From Clostridiales bacterium Firm_04 (lineage in GTDB: Bacteria > Bacillota > Clostridia > Oscillospirales > Ruminococcaceae): 64,000 nt of DNA. Below, piece after piece: positions 17,240-26,912 of this stretch. Both the position numbers and the translations under genes were made by a program. How positions within the stretch are numbered: the stretch's first letter is position 1; the number at the start of each line of letters is the position of its first letter. The stretch lies in assembly GCA_001603005.1 (NCBI GenBank), contig LVAJ01000014.1, positions 62,001-126,000 of the forward strand, in the 5' to 3' direction. The notes under the pieces were generated by a model. It had not been told where the DNA came from and made no database searches. It worked only from the letters and a program-made list of their open reading frames with translations.

Positions 17240-18694
17240 ATGAAAAAGGCACTTTCTTTGCTCGCAGCACTGAGCCTGATGGTATCCTTCACCGCTTGCG
17301 GTGATGATACGTCCAGCAGTGTTGCGGACACCAGCAGCAGCAAGGCTGATTCTTCCAGCAGCGAAGAGTCTTCCGAGCCGGCAGCAGAAGGCACCAAGGA
17401 ACTGAAGATTTGGGCATTCACCACTGAGGTTCCGGGCATGGTTGACAAGTACATGGAGCAGAACCCTGACTTCGCAAAGCAGTACACTGTCAAGCCGAGC
17501 ATCATCGCTACCACCAACGGCGAATATCAGCCGGCTCTCGACGCAGCACTCGCTGGCGACGAGGTCGATATGTTCGCAGCTGAGGCAGCATTCGTCCTGA
17601 AGTATACGCAGGGTGAAGGCTCCCGCTATGCAGCTCCGTACGAGGATCTGGGCATTGATGTTGATGCAAAGATCAAGGAAGCTGAGATCGCACAGTACAC
17701 CGTTGATATCGGTACCAATCCGGACGGCAAGGTCGTTGGTCTGGGCTACCAGGCAACCGGCGGTGCGTTCATCTATCGTCGTTCCATCGCGAAGGACACC
17801 TTCGGCACCGATGATCCGAACACCGTGAAGTCCGAGATCGGACCGGGCTGGGATAAGTTCTTTGAGGCAGCTGAGAAGCTGAAGGCAAAGGGCTACGGCA
17901 TCGTTTCCGGCGACGGCGATATCTGGCATGCTGTTGAGAACAGCTCCGATACGGGCTGGATCGTGGATGACAAGCTCCACATTGATCCGAAGCGCGAGGA
18001 GTTCCTCGATCTCTCTATGAAGCTCATGGAGAACGGCTACCACAATGATACCCAGGACTGGCAGGAAGGCTGGTTTGCTGATATGGCAGGTACCGGCGAG
18101 AAGCAGGTTCTCGGTTTCTTCGGTCCGGCATGGCTGATCAACTACACCATGGCTGGCAACTGCGGCCGTCAGGTCGATGAGGATACCGGCGAGGTCGTGA
18201 AGGACGAAGACGGCAATGAGATCCTCGGTACTTGGGGTGACTGGGCTGTCTGCGAGCCGCCGATCGGCTTCTTCTGGGGCGGCACATGGGTTCTCGGAAC
18301 CAACGCTTCTCAGAACAAGGACGCAATCGGCAAGATCATCGAGTGGATCACCCTCGATACTTCCGAGACCGGCCTCCAGTACATGTGGGCAAACGGCACC
18401 TATGCACCGAACGAGGACGGTACTCCTGGCACGAAGGACGCTGTTGCATCCAACGTCGTCATGAAGAAGTCCAACGGTGAGGTTGACTTCCTCGGCGGTC
18501 AGAACATGTTTGATGTCTTCGTTCCGGCGAACGACTTCGCAAACGGTAAGAACCTGACTCCGTACGATGAGACCATCAACCAGCAATGGCGTGATCAGGT
18601 CCGTCAGTACACCTCCAAGCAGAAGTCCAAGGAAGAGGCTATTGAGGCATTCAAGCAGGCTGTTTCCGATACCCTGAACATTGATGCAGAGTAA
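17240..18694 (+). CDS. ABC transporter sugar-binding lipoprotein
   Basis: 484 residues. The signal sequence ends in a lipobox (SFTAC, lipidated Cys20), followed by a Ser/Asp/Glu-rich tether (about 22-50) and a family-1-type solute-binding domain. The mature domain starts at ELKIWAFTTEVPGMVDKYM and contains repeated Trp/Asp-rich clefts as in oligosaccharide-binding proteins. It should capture the sugar outside the membrane for the two permeases encoded next. Xylo-oligosaccharide is the inferred ligand from the operon; cello-oligosaccharide is possible. GGAGG precedes the ATG. Codon use is strongly biased. Confidence 0.92.
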   Translation: MKKALSLLAALSLMVSFTACGDDTSSSVADTSSSKADSSSSEESSEPAAEGTKELKIWAFTTEVPGMVDKYMEQNPDFAKQYTVKPSIIATTNGEYQPALDAALAGDEVDMFAAEAAFVLKYTQGEGSRYAAPYEDLGIDVDAKIKEAEIAQYTVDIGTNPDGKVVGLGYQATGGAFIYRRSIAKDTFGTDDPNTVKSEIGPGWDKFFEAAEKLKAKGYGIVSGDGDIWHAVENSSDTGWIVDDKLHIDPKREEFLDLSMKLMENGYHNDTQDWQEGWFADMAGTGEKQVLGFFGPAWLINYTMAGNCGRQVDEDTGEVVKDEDGNEILGTWGDWAVCEPPIGFFWGGTWVLGTNASQNKDAIGKIIEWITLDTSETGLQYMWANGTYAPNEDGTPGTKDAVASNVVMKKSNGEVDFLGGQNMFDVFVPANDFANGKNLTPYDETINQQWRDQVRQYTSKQKSKEEAIEAFKQAVSDTLNIDAE

Positions 18695-18726
18695 TATTCT
18701 GCTGACCTTATGAAATCTGCTGCGTA

Positions 18727-18758
18727 GGGAGCAGACAGAACGATTGCTGTCTGCTCCC
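18727..18758 (+). other. Stem-loop between binding-protein and permease genes
   Basis: A perfect 12-bp stem (18727-18738 / 18747-18758) with an 8-base loop and no T run. It is placed like the intercistronic hairpins that stabilise binding-protein mRNA and lower expression of the downstream permeases. Confidence 0.65.
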
Positions 18759-18786
18759 GAACAGCAAATGAAAGGAGGCGTTTTCT

Positions 18787-19779
18787 TTGAAATCAGCACA
18801 GAGTCGGATCAAAAGCATCTCAAACGCGAAGTACGGATATCTGTTTGCTCTGCCGTTTGTGATCGTGTATCTGATTTTCCATTTCTATCCGACACTCTAT
18901 ACAACAGTACTCGGATTCACGGATTGTCAAGGTCTGAACAACACGGAGTGGAACCTGCTGAAGGGTAATATCTTCGCAAATTACAGCGCCATTCTCTCCA
19001 ATAAAACCTTCCAGACCGCTGTGAAGAACACGATTATCATCTGGATCATGAACTTCATCCCGCAGATCTCGCTTGCGATGCTGCTGACTGCTTGGTTCAC
19101 TGCAAGACGCATCACAGTAAAGGGACAGGGTATCTTTAAGGTAATTTTCTACATGCCGAACATTATTACGGCAGCTACGATTGCAATTCTGTTCCGCGCA
19201 CTTTTCAGTTACCCGACCGGTCCTGTCAACGATTTGCTTGTCAGCTCCGGTATCCGTGAAGCTTCCTATAACTTCGCAATTGATAAAATGGCTGCAAAGA
19301 TCATTGTTGCCTTCATCCAGTTCTGGACTTGGTACGGCTATACAATGATCATCCTGATTTCGGGCGTGTTGGGCATTAGCCCGGATATCTACGAAGCAGC
19401 TGATATCGACGGTGCGAACGGTATGCAGATCTTCTTCCAGATCACCATTCCGAATCTGAAGACGGTTCTGCTCTATACCCTCGTTACCAGCCTGATCGGT
19501 GGTCTGAATATGTTCGATATTCCGAAGCTCTTCTTGCAGGGCGGCCCCGATAACGCGACCAAAACGGCGAGTGTCTTCATATATGAACAGGCATTCTCCG
19601 GTAAATACCTGTATAACCGTGCCTCAGCCGCAAGTATGCTGATGTTTGTCGTCATCGCGATCTGCTCCGCAATTCTGTTCTATCTCATGAGAGATAAGGA
19701 TGCGGCTGCACTTGCGAAGATGAAGAAGCAGGAGCGTAAAGCTGCCAAGCGTGCGCAGCAGGCTCAGGGATGGAGATAA
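18787..19779 (+). CDS. Sugar ABC transporter permease, MalF/UgpA type
   Basis: 330 residues with six or more membrane helices and the MetI-like permease loop EAADIDGANGMQIFFQITIP (about 200-220), which contacts the ATPase. The start is TTG at 18787, backed by AAAGGAGG at 18771-18778. The basic C-terminal tail is rich in Lys/Arg. It pairs with the next gene product to form the membrane channel. No ATPase gene is nearby, so a shared MsmX-type ATPase elsewhere is likely. Confidence 0.93.
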   Translation: MKSAQSRIKSISNAKYGYLFALPFVIVYLIFHFYPTLYTTVLGFTDCQGLNNTEWNLLKGNIFANYSAILSNKTFQTAVKNTIIIWIMNFIPQISLAMLLTAWFTARRITVKGQGIFKVIFYMPNIITAATIAILFRALFSYPTGPVNDLLVSSGIREASYNFAIDKMAAKIIVAFIQFWTWYGYTMIILISGVLGISPDIYEAADIDGANGMQIFFQITIPNLKTVLLYTLVTSLIGGLNMFDIPKLFLQGGPDNATKTASVFIYEQAFSGKYLYNRASAASMLMFVVIAICSAILFYLMRDKDAAALAKMKKQERKAAKRAQQAQGWR

Positions 19780-19790
19780 GGGGGAACATG

Positions 19791-20666
19791 ATGAGTAAGC
19801 CGAAAAATTTTGAAGAAGCAAAGTCATTTAAGGGACCCCTTTATTACAGTTATAAGGTATTTCAGTATGTTTTCCTGATTTTCCTCGTGTGTCTCAGCTT
19901 GTTCCCGTTTGTGGTCATGATCATCAACGCGACAAGAAGCACACACGACATCGAGGCCCATGCAGTTTCGCTGATTCCGGGCTCGAACCTCGCATATAAC
20001 TTCAAGGTTTTTGCGGGTAAGTCTTTCAAACCGGCAACCGGTTTTATCAACTCTGCAATCGTGTCAACCGGAGCAACGATCCTGACGGTTTATTTCTCCA
20101 CGATGACCGCATTTGCAATTGTTGCATATGACTGGAAGTTCAAAAAAGCATTCTTTACGTTTATCATGTGCGTTCTGATGATTCCGGCACAGGTCACTTC
20201 GATCGGTATGTACCAGTTCATGTACAGCGTCGGTCTGACGAACAAGCTGATCGCCCTGATTATTCCGGCGGTTGCTGCGCCTTCCACGGTGTTCTTCATG
20301 CGGCAATACATGTATTCGTCGCTGCCGATGGAGATTCTGCAGTCTGCGCGAATTGACGGAGCAGGCGAGTTCCGGATCTTCAACCAGATCGCACTTCCGA
20401 TGATGAAGCCGGCTATGGCGACACAGGCAATTTTCGCTTTCGTCAGTAAGTGGAATGAACTCTTCCTGCCGATGATCCTGATCACCGACAAGGAGAAGTA
20501 TACAATGCCTGTCATGGTTGCTCAGCTGAACGGCGACATCTACAGAACAGAGCACGGTGCCATTTATCTTGGCCTGACGCTGACTGTTCTTCCGTTATTC
20601 ATTGTTTATTTCCTGTTGTCAAAATACATCATCGCCGGTGTTGCACTTGGCGGTGTCAAGGAGTAA
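19791..20666 (+). CDS. Sugar ABC transporter permease, MalG type
   Basis: 291 residues with six predicted membrane helices and the loop QSARIDGAGEFRIFNQIALPMM, the MalG-type EAA motif. The C-terminus IAGVALGGVKE is typical of this subunit. ATG 19791 is chosen with AAGGGGG at 19778-19784; ATG 19788 is adjacent. The gene begins 11 bases after the stop of the first permease. It completes the importer: binding protein plus two permeases. Confidence 0.93.
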   Translation: MSKPKNFEEAKSFKGPLYYSYKVFQYVFLIFLVCLSLFPFVVMIINATRSTHDIEAHAVSLIPGSNLAYNFKVFAGKSFKPATGFINSAIVSTGATILTVYFSTMTAFAIVAYDWKFKKAFFTFIMCVLMIPAQVTSIGMYQFMYSVGLTNKLIALIIPAVAAPSTVFFMRQYMYSSLPMEILQSARIDGAGEFRIFNQIALPMMKPAMATQAIFAFVSKWNELFLPMILITDKEKYTMPVMVAQLNGDIYRTEHGAIYLGLTLTVLPLFIVYFLLSKYIIAGVALGGVKE

Positions 20667-20718
20667 TCCTCCTTCACTCCTTTTTTTGACAATCGGAGCA
20701 ATCGGATTTCCCGATCGT

Positions 20719-20755
20719 ACCTCTGACCGGAAGCTGCGCCGGTCAGAGGTATGCT
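20719..20755 (+). terminator. Terminator of the xylo-oligosaccharide operon
   Basis: A perfect 12-bp stem (20719-20730 / 20739-20750) with an 8-base loop and a short T-rich tail, 52 bases after the last permease gene. Confidence 0.75.
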
Positions 20756-20765
20756 TTTATGCAGA

Positions 20766-20794
20766 AAAATCCCCTGTCGATCCGATGACAGGGG
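20766..20794 (-). terminator. Terminator of the ComEC-like gene
   Basis: A perfect 8-bp stem (20771-20778 / 20787-20794) followed on the minus strand by a T-rich run, just after the minus-strand gene ending at 20803. Confidence 0.8.
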
Positions 20795-20802
20795 ATTGCT
20801 GT

Positions 20803-21792
20803 TTATTTGCCGAAATCCCAGTGCGTCACGACTTTGATTCCGGTTCCGTCGGTTACAAATGCGATCGTGCCGTCGAGATCTGTGCGGTAGATCGTGCAGG
20901 GAACCGCCGCGAGCCGGTTCAGGAGTTTCTGTGTCGGATGCCCGTAGTCATTCATGCTTGCGACAGAAATCGCTGCATACTGCGGCTTGACCGCATCGAG
21001 AAACGCCTGCGAGGAGGAGGTGCTGCTGCCGTGATGCGAGACCTTGAGCACAGTGACCGGTTCGAGCAGTCCGGCTTGCAGCATTGCGTTTTCGCCGTCT
21101 TCTTCGAGGTCGCCCGCAAAGAAGAAGCTTGCCGTGCCGCAGGTGATCCGGCAGCCCAGCGAGCAGTTGTTCAGCGCCTCGAATGCATTGTTATCGGTCG
21201 AAAGAAAGGTCAGCTCCGTATCACCGAGCGCGAGCGTATCGCGGCATGCCGGCGTTCTGACTGTGGTGTGCTTTGCCTGAGCGGTATCCAGCATCCGCGA
21301 AAAGGAAATCGTGGTCGGTACAAGTTCGTCCGGAATCTGCGGCAGATAGAGTGTCGCTGTCGGGATGCACTGCAAAACGGTTTCCATGCCGCCCATGTGA
21401 TCCTCATGCGGATGCGAACAGATCGCCGCGTCCAGTTTTCGCACGCCGAGCGATTTGAGCTTGTGTACCAGCGGATAGCCCTGATCGGCTTCACCCGCAT
21501 CAATGAGAACCGCATGCTCCGGCGTTTGGATCAGCGCGGCATCGCCCTGTCCGACATCGAAAATGAACACGCGGAGCCTGTCCGGCAGATCTTTGACCGG
21601 TTTCGGCTGCGTGGCAAACCATACCGCGACCGCAGCGGCAGCAGCGAGCACCAGCAGCCCGATCCGCAGCGGAAGATTGCCGAAGCGCTGTCTGGCACGC
21701 TCTTTGCGCCGTTGTCTGCCGTATTTCCGGCGCACCTGCCGCAGTGCAGCGTCATAGCTGTTCTGCTGCGGCGATTTCTCCTGATCGGACAT
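20803..21792 (-). CDS. ComEC/Rec2-like metallo-beta-lactamase-fold protein, membrane anchored
   Basis: 329 residues. A basic N-terminus and one membrane helix (about 44-62) precede an extracytoplasmic metallo-beta-lactamase domain like the C-terminal domain of the competence protein ComEC. Visible motifs are FDVGQGDAALI, the metal site SHPHEDHMGGM and VSHHGSS. The channel domain of ComEC is absent, so this is a stand-alone hydrolase whose substrate may be a nucleic acid or phosphodiester; that is inference. ATG 21792 has AAAGGAGG seven bases upstream, better than the ATG at 21816. Confidence 0.85.
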   Translation of the reverse strand: MSDQEKSPQQNSYDAALRQVRRKYGRQRRKERARQRFGNLPLRIGLLVLAAAAAVAVWFATQPKPVKDLPDRLRVFIFDVGQGDAALIQTPEHAVLIDAGEADQGYPLVHKLKSLGVRKLDAAICSHPHEDHMGGMETVLQCIPTATLYLPQIPDELVPTTISFSRMLDTAQAKHTTVRTPACRDTLALGDTELTFLSTDNNAFEALNNCSLGCRITCGTASFFFAGDLEEDGENAMLQAGLLEPVTVLKVSHHGSSTSSSQAFLDAVKPQYAAISVASMNDYGHPTQKLLNRLAAVPCTIYRTDLDGTIAFVTDGTGIKVVTHWDFGK

Positions 21793-21969
21793 GCGAACGC
21801 CTCCTTTCCCGGTCATTTTCGCGTCAGATCCTGCCGCTTTTTATGCATCTATCATAGCATATTATGCAGGAAATTGCAATATCAATCTGCGCAATCGGTG
21901 TGCGTTTTCGCTGTATTGCGCAATTTTTGGGCAGAAAACTGTCACAATGCATAAATTTTGCAAAGAACA

Positions 21970-21998
21970 TTGACAATAACACATCGAAATGGTATAAT
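21970..21998 (+). promoter_or_regulatory. Promoter of the BspA-like dockerin protein
   Basis: Perfect TTGACA (21970-21975) and TATAAT (21993-21998) separated by 17 bp, about 50 bases before the start codon. Confidence 0.9.
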
Positions 21999-22047
21999 AT
22001 GAGATAGTACAGGCATGCCTGTATATGGAAACGAGAGGGAGTTTTTT

Positions 22048-24816
22048 ATGGGAAAGATCAATCAAATTCGTTCAAGAGCAGTCAGCGCATTGCTGACAGC
22101 TGTTTTTTGTGCGGGCATGCTGCTGCTGTTTCCGATGCATCCGATGCAGGTATCTGCAGCAGGCGGAAACTGCGGCAGCGCTGCGCAGTGGGATGTGTCC
22201 GGCGATACGCTGACGATCAGCGGCTCCGGTTCTGTTACGAGCACCGGCTGGAAATCCTATCTGTCGTCCCTGAAAAAAGTTGTCATTCAGAACGGCATTA
22301 CGAGCATGCCTGCCAATTCCTTTGACGGATGCGAAACGCTTCAGTCACTTGTCATGGCGGATACGGTGACAACGCTCGGAACCTATTTCTGTTCCAACTG
22401 CACTGCGCTGACTTCGGTGCGGTTTTCGTCTTCCCTGACGAAGATCCCGAATTACGGCTTTTATAATTGCAGCAGTCTTCCCGAACTGGATCTTCCGGAC
22501 AGTCTGGAATCCATTGGTACCAGCGCATTTTACGGCGCATTGAGCCTGCATGAGCTGACGATTCCGGATCGCGTGACGACTGTTATGGGCGGTGCATTTT
22601 TCGGTACGAATATTGAATCTCTGACACTTGGTTCATCCCTCAAAACGATCGGCAAGAAGGCGTTTGCGCCCGCATGCTTTTCTTCTGTTGTGATTCCGGA
22701 TTCTGTGGAATCCATCGGCGAGGGTGCGATCGGCATGTGCTATGACTCTGTCCGCGCCAGCGGAACCAGCTATATCGGACGGTCTGAATCAACCCCGATC
22801 GTGACAACGCTCTACGGGAAATCCGGCAGCGTTGCGCAGAGCTATGCAAAATCCGCAAAGCTGAAATTTGTTGCGACGGATGTTACGGTGCATGTGCATA
22901 CATGGTCGGCATGGGAAACGCAGAAGGAAGCCGGCTGCGAGACAGACGGCGTGATGATCCGCAGATGCAGCTGCGGCGAATCCGAAACAAAGACGATTGC
23001 GGCGACCGGTCACAGCTGGGGCAGCTGGACCACGCGGAAGGATGCGACCTGTACCGAGGACGGGATCAGTGTGCGCAGCTGCCGGAATTGTCAGGAAGAA
23101 GAAACCAGAACGATCTCGGCGACCGGTCACAGCTGGAGCACATGGACGACGCGCAGGGCTGCTTCCTGCACCGAAGACGGCGAGAGCGTGCGTACCTGCA
23201 AAAACTGTCAGGAGGAAGAGACCAAAGCGATCGCTGCAACCGGTCATCACTTCGGCGCGCCGATCTACAGATGGTCGAGCGATAACAATGACTGCACTGC
23301 CGAGCGCATCTGCTCGCACGACGGCTATGAGGAATCGGAATCCGTGCGTACAGATTACCGTGTGACGAAGCAGCCGGGTGTCGGCACGCCGGGCGAGGGC
23401 GTTTACACTGCCTCTTTCGATAACAAAGCATTTGATGACCAGAAAAAGGTCGTGGAGATCCCGGCGGTGGACGCGAAATGGAGCGCGCCGGAATACAGCT
23501 GGTCGAACGATCACAAGAGCTGCACGGCAACCCGCCGCGAGGCGAACTCCGGCAAGACCGAATCCGAAACGGCAAAGGCTGTTTATTCCGTCGCGGCAGA
23601 GGCATCCTGTCTGCATGCGGGTAAGGGTGTCTATACGGCAGCATTCCGGAACACGGCGTTTTCGGAGCAGTCTGTCACGGTGGAGATCCCTGCGACCGGT
23701 CACGACTGGGGCGCATGGACAGAGGATATCCCCGCGGGCTGCGAATCCGACGGCAGAAGCATCCGCACCTGCAAGAACTGCGGTGAATCGGAATATCAGC
23801 TGACGGATCCGACCGGTCATCATTTCGGTGACTGGAAAACGGAACATGAGCCGGGCTGCGATAAGGCGGGCGAGCGTGTCCGTGTTTGCAGCGGATGCGG
23901 AAAAACGGAGTCGGAGCCCATTCCGGCAAAGGGACATGCATGGGGCGAATGGTCTGTGACCAAGGCGCCGACGATCGACAGAGAAGGCGAGGAGACGCGT
24001 GTCTGCGCGAACTGCGGTCAGAAGCAGACGCAGTCCGTTGCGGTCCTGACGAGCTTTGTGATCTCGGTTTCTGCGAATGCCGGCGGATCGGTCTCGCCGG
24101 AGGGCGAATACCGCGTCGCGGAGGGCGAGAGCGCACGCATCAGCTTTACGCCGGCGAACGGCTATCGCACCGCATCGGTGCTGGTGGACGGCAATGCGGT
24201 GTCATTCGGCAGCAGCATCTCGATTCCGGATGTGCACGCAAATCATACCGTTTCCGTGGTGTTTCAGGAGATTGCCCCGCAGGTCACACGCAGCTGCATC
24301 GCAATTTCGGCAGCGCCGAAGCGGACGGTCTGGCTGCGGGACGAAAAATCGTTCTCGATGAATGATTTTACCGTAAAAGCGATCATTTCGGAGAACGGTC
24401 AGACGAAGGAAGCCGATATCACGAACGACTGCTATACCTATACGACGCCTGCCGGTTCCGCGGATAACGCAGACCGTTACGGACTGGGAAATGTGGTCTT
24501 CTTCTATCGCGGCAGCGACAAGGAGATCGTGGATTATATCAGCAGACACAGAGTCAACTGTCAGATTCCGGTTTATCTGCGCGGCGATGCGGACATGAAC
24601 GGCAAGGTCGATGCGGTCGATGCGATGCTCGCGCTGAAAAATTACGTGGAGCACATGGCCGGCAATGATGTGGAAGTCCTGAATGAGATGCAGAAATATA
24701 TCACGGATGTGGACAGCAGCGGCAATGCGGAGCTGTTTGATGCGACGTATATTCTGCGGTTTTATACCAAATCCTTTGCCGGACTTGATCCGGAGTGGAA
24801 GGATGTATTTGACTGA
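22048..24816 (+). CDS. Secreted BspA-like leucine-rich-repeat protein with CxxC repeats and a dockerin-like C-terminus
   Basis: 922 residues. The signal peptide (about 1-38) is followed by LRR_5/BspA repeats (about 60-260, xxIPDSVxxIGxxAF type). Two blocks of about 38-residue repeats (about 283-398 and 551-660) follow the pattern GHxWGxW-TxxxxC-R-C-x-x-C-ExE; they are separated by two copies of a 70-residue repeat ending in GVYTAxFxNxAF-VEIPA. An InlB-like B-repeat comes next (about 670-745). The C-terminus (about 848-915) has two calcium-loop-like segments, RGDADMNGKVDAVDA and TDVDSSGNAELFDA, resembling a divergent dockerin. The role is probably adhesion or scaffold binding. No catalytic domain is seen. 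Confidence 0.82.
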   Translation: MGKINQIRSRAVSALLTAVFCAGMLLLFPMHPMQVSAAGGNCGSAAQWDVSGDTLTISGSGSVTSTGWKSYLSSLKKVVIQNGITSMPANSFDGCETLQSLVMADTVTTLGTYFCSNCTALTSVRFSSSLTKIPNYGFYNCSSLPELDLPDSLESIGTSAFYGALSLHELTIPDRVTTVMGGAFFGTNIESLTLGSSLKTIGKKAFAPACFSSVVIPDSVESIGEGAIGMCYDSVRASGTSYIGRSESTPIVTTLYGKSGSVAQSYAKSAKLKFVATDVTVHVHTWSAWETQKEAGCETDGVMIRRCSCGESETKTIAATGHSWGSWTTRKDATCTEDGISVRSCRNCQEEETRTISATGHSWSTWTTRRAASCTEDGESVRTCKNCQEEETKAIAATGHHFGAPIYRWSSDNNDCTAERICSHDGYEESESVRTDYRVTKQPGVGTPGEGVYTASFDNKAFDDQKKVVEIPAVDAKWSAPEYSWSNDHKSCTATRREANSGKTESETAKAVYSVAAEASCLHAGKGVYTAAFRNTAFSEQSVTVEIPATGHDWGAWTEDIPAGCESDGRSIRTCKNCGESEYQLTDPTGHHFGDWKTEHEPGCDKAGERVRVCSGCGKTESEPIPAKGHAWGEWSVTKAPTIDREGEETRVCANCGQKQTQSVAVLTSFVISVSANAGGSVSPEGEYRVAEGESARISFTPANGYRTASVLVDGNAVSFGSSISIPDVHANHTVSVVFQEIAPQVTRSCIAISAAPKRTVWLRDEKSFSMNDFTVKAIISENGQTKEADITNDCYTYTTPAGSADNADRYGLGNVVFFYRGSDKEIVDYISRHRVNCQIPVYLRGDADMNGKVDAVDAMLALKNYVEHMAGNDVEVLNEMQKYITDVDSSGNAELFDATYILRFYTKSFAGLDPEWKDVFD

Positions 24817-24830
24817 TCTGCATATTCAAA

Positions 24831-24870
24831 ACAGCCCGAAGGCATATGTTGCTTTCGGGCTGTTGTTTGT
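24831..24870. terminator. Terminator after the BspA-like gene (bidirectional)
   Basis: A perfect 10-bp stem (24831-24840 / 24854-24863) with A residues before and T residues after, usable from both strands. Confidence 0.85.
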
Positions 24871-24871
24871 T

Positions 24872-25171
24872 TCATGATTCGCGCAGACCGCCGGCTTCCG
24901 GCGCGGTGAAATGCTGCGCGGCAAAATACAGTATGATCTGCGGGAGCATTGCGACGCAGCAGACCGCGGGGATGCTCCGGAAAAACTGCATCAGCATGAT
25001 GACCGGAACGGTATCGCAGGCACATGCCGCCATGAGTGAGCCGGATGTTTCGGTGTAATTATCCGCAGCATTATATCGGAAAACACGCGCTTTGCCTATG
25101 CCGCCGCAATCGCAATATCTGAACGGATCACGCCGAAAATCCGCATTCAGATGCTTGACAAAAATGCAGTA
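24872..25171 (-). pseudogene. Possible 5'-truncated remnant of a membrane protein gene
   Basis: A minus-strand frame is open for 100 codons and ends directly at the bidirectional terminator. The only ATG lies internally at 25033 (53 codons, no ribosome site). The encoded C-terminal part is strongly hydrophobic (SLMAACACDTVPVIMLMQFF, then a PQIILYF segment) and ends in GGLRES, slightly like the C-terminus of an ABC permease. Placement against a terminator supports a decayed gene, but chance coding is not excluded. The surrounding 548-base gap otherwise holds the terminator and the two promoters before the atp operon. Confidence 0.3.
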
Positions 25172-25183
25172 TTATGGTATACT
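25155..25183 (+). promoter_or_regulatory. Upstream promoter before the atp operon
   Basis: TTGACA (25155-25160) and TATACT (25178-25183) are 17 bp apart. The start site would be near 25190, only about 15 bases before a terminator hairpin. Confidence 0.75.
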
Positions 25184-25204
25184 GTTTAAGGAATGCAGTG
25201 AGGC

Positions 25205-25236
25205 GCCTTATCAGTGGACTGATAGGGCTGTTTTTG
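25205..25236 (+). terminator. Terminator immediately downstream of the first atp promoter
   Basis: A 10-bp stem (25205-25214 / 25219-25228, one G-U) with a TGGA loop and a T-rich run. With the promoter at 25155 it defines a transcript of about 45 nt unless read through. Confidence 0.75.
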
Positions 25237-25304
25237 TGTTCGGGATCCGTTTGGGCAAGGGACGGTTTTTGTCCGAAAACCGGATGATTCTTTCGGTTTG
25301 CCCA

Positions 25305-25333
25305 TTGCTTTTTTTGCGATTTTATGGTATACT
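25305..25333 (+). promoter_or_regulatory. Proximal promoter of the atp operon
   Basis: TTGCTT (25305-25310) and TATACT (25328-25333) with a 17-bp spacer, 32 bases before the first gene. It shares the block TTATGGTATACTGT with the upstream promoter. Confidence 0.7.
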
Positions 25334-25364
25334 GTGAGAGAATCCGGAAGAAGGGGGCGTTTCT

Positions 25365-25789
25365 ATGCCGTCAGATCCGATACGGCAGGAGCTGACGATG
25401 CTTCTGAAGCGTGCCGTTTTCCTGAATATTGCCGCATATCTCATCAGTGTGATCGTGCTGGGCGCGACACTGCGCTTTGCGCTCGGTCTGCTGATCGGGA
25501 CGGCTGTGCTGTTCTGTTCGCTGCTGCTTCTGCGGCAGAGCGTGCTGCATATGGAAGATGATGCAAAGCGTTACGGCACGACCAGTCAGCGGCGGTATCT
25601 GCTGTTTTATGCAGGCAGGCTGCTCGTATTTGCAGCGGCATTCGGCGCAGCGGTGAAGTTCCGCACAAGGATCTCACCGGTCGCGGTCGCCGTGCCGATG
25701 CTGTACCCGCGCCTGATCTATACAGCCGGCGCAGTATTTTCCCGATCCGGTTCCGATTCCCGCGGCAAAAGAGGTGAGAATGAACTTTT

Positions 25790-25793
<4 letters not shown>
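25365..25793 (+). CDS. atpI: ATP synthase subunit I-like membrane protein
   Basis: 142 residues with four predicted membrane helices (about 15-35, 37-57, 78-97 and 103-122) and a basic C-terminus, the layout of AtpI proteins. AtpI helps assemble the c-ring or supply its ions and is usually the first gene of the operon, as here. GAAGGGGGCG lies upstream of the ATG. The 3' end overlaps atpB by 4 bp. Sequence conservation in this family is low, so the call rests mainly on topology and position. Confidence 0.8.
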
Positions 25794-26877
<1,084 letters not shown>

Positions 26878-26912
26878 TTTGCAGCAAATACGATAAGAGA
26901 GGCTGATACGGA

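Noticed and set aside
16892..18799. A 635-codon minus-strand frame opposite xylA and the binding-protein gene.
   Set aside because: It spans two clear plus-strand genes and their promoter gap and shows no protein family features.
23000..23960. Regularly spaced DNA repeats suggesting a CRISPR-like array.
   Set aside because: The repeats are in frame, vary at third codon positions and encode the CxxC protein repeats.
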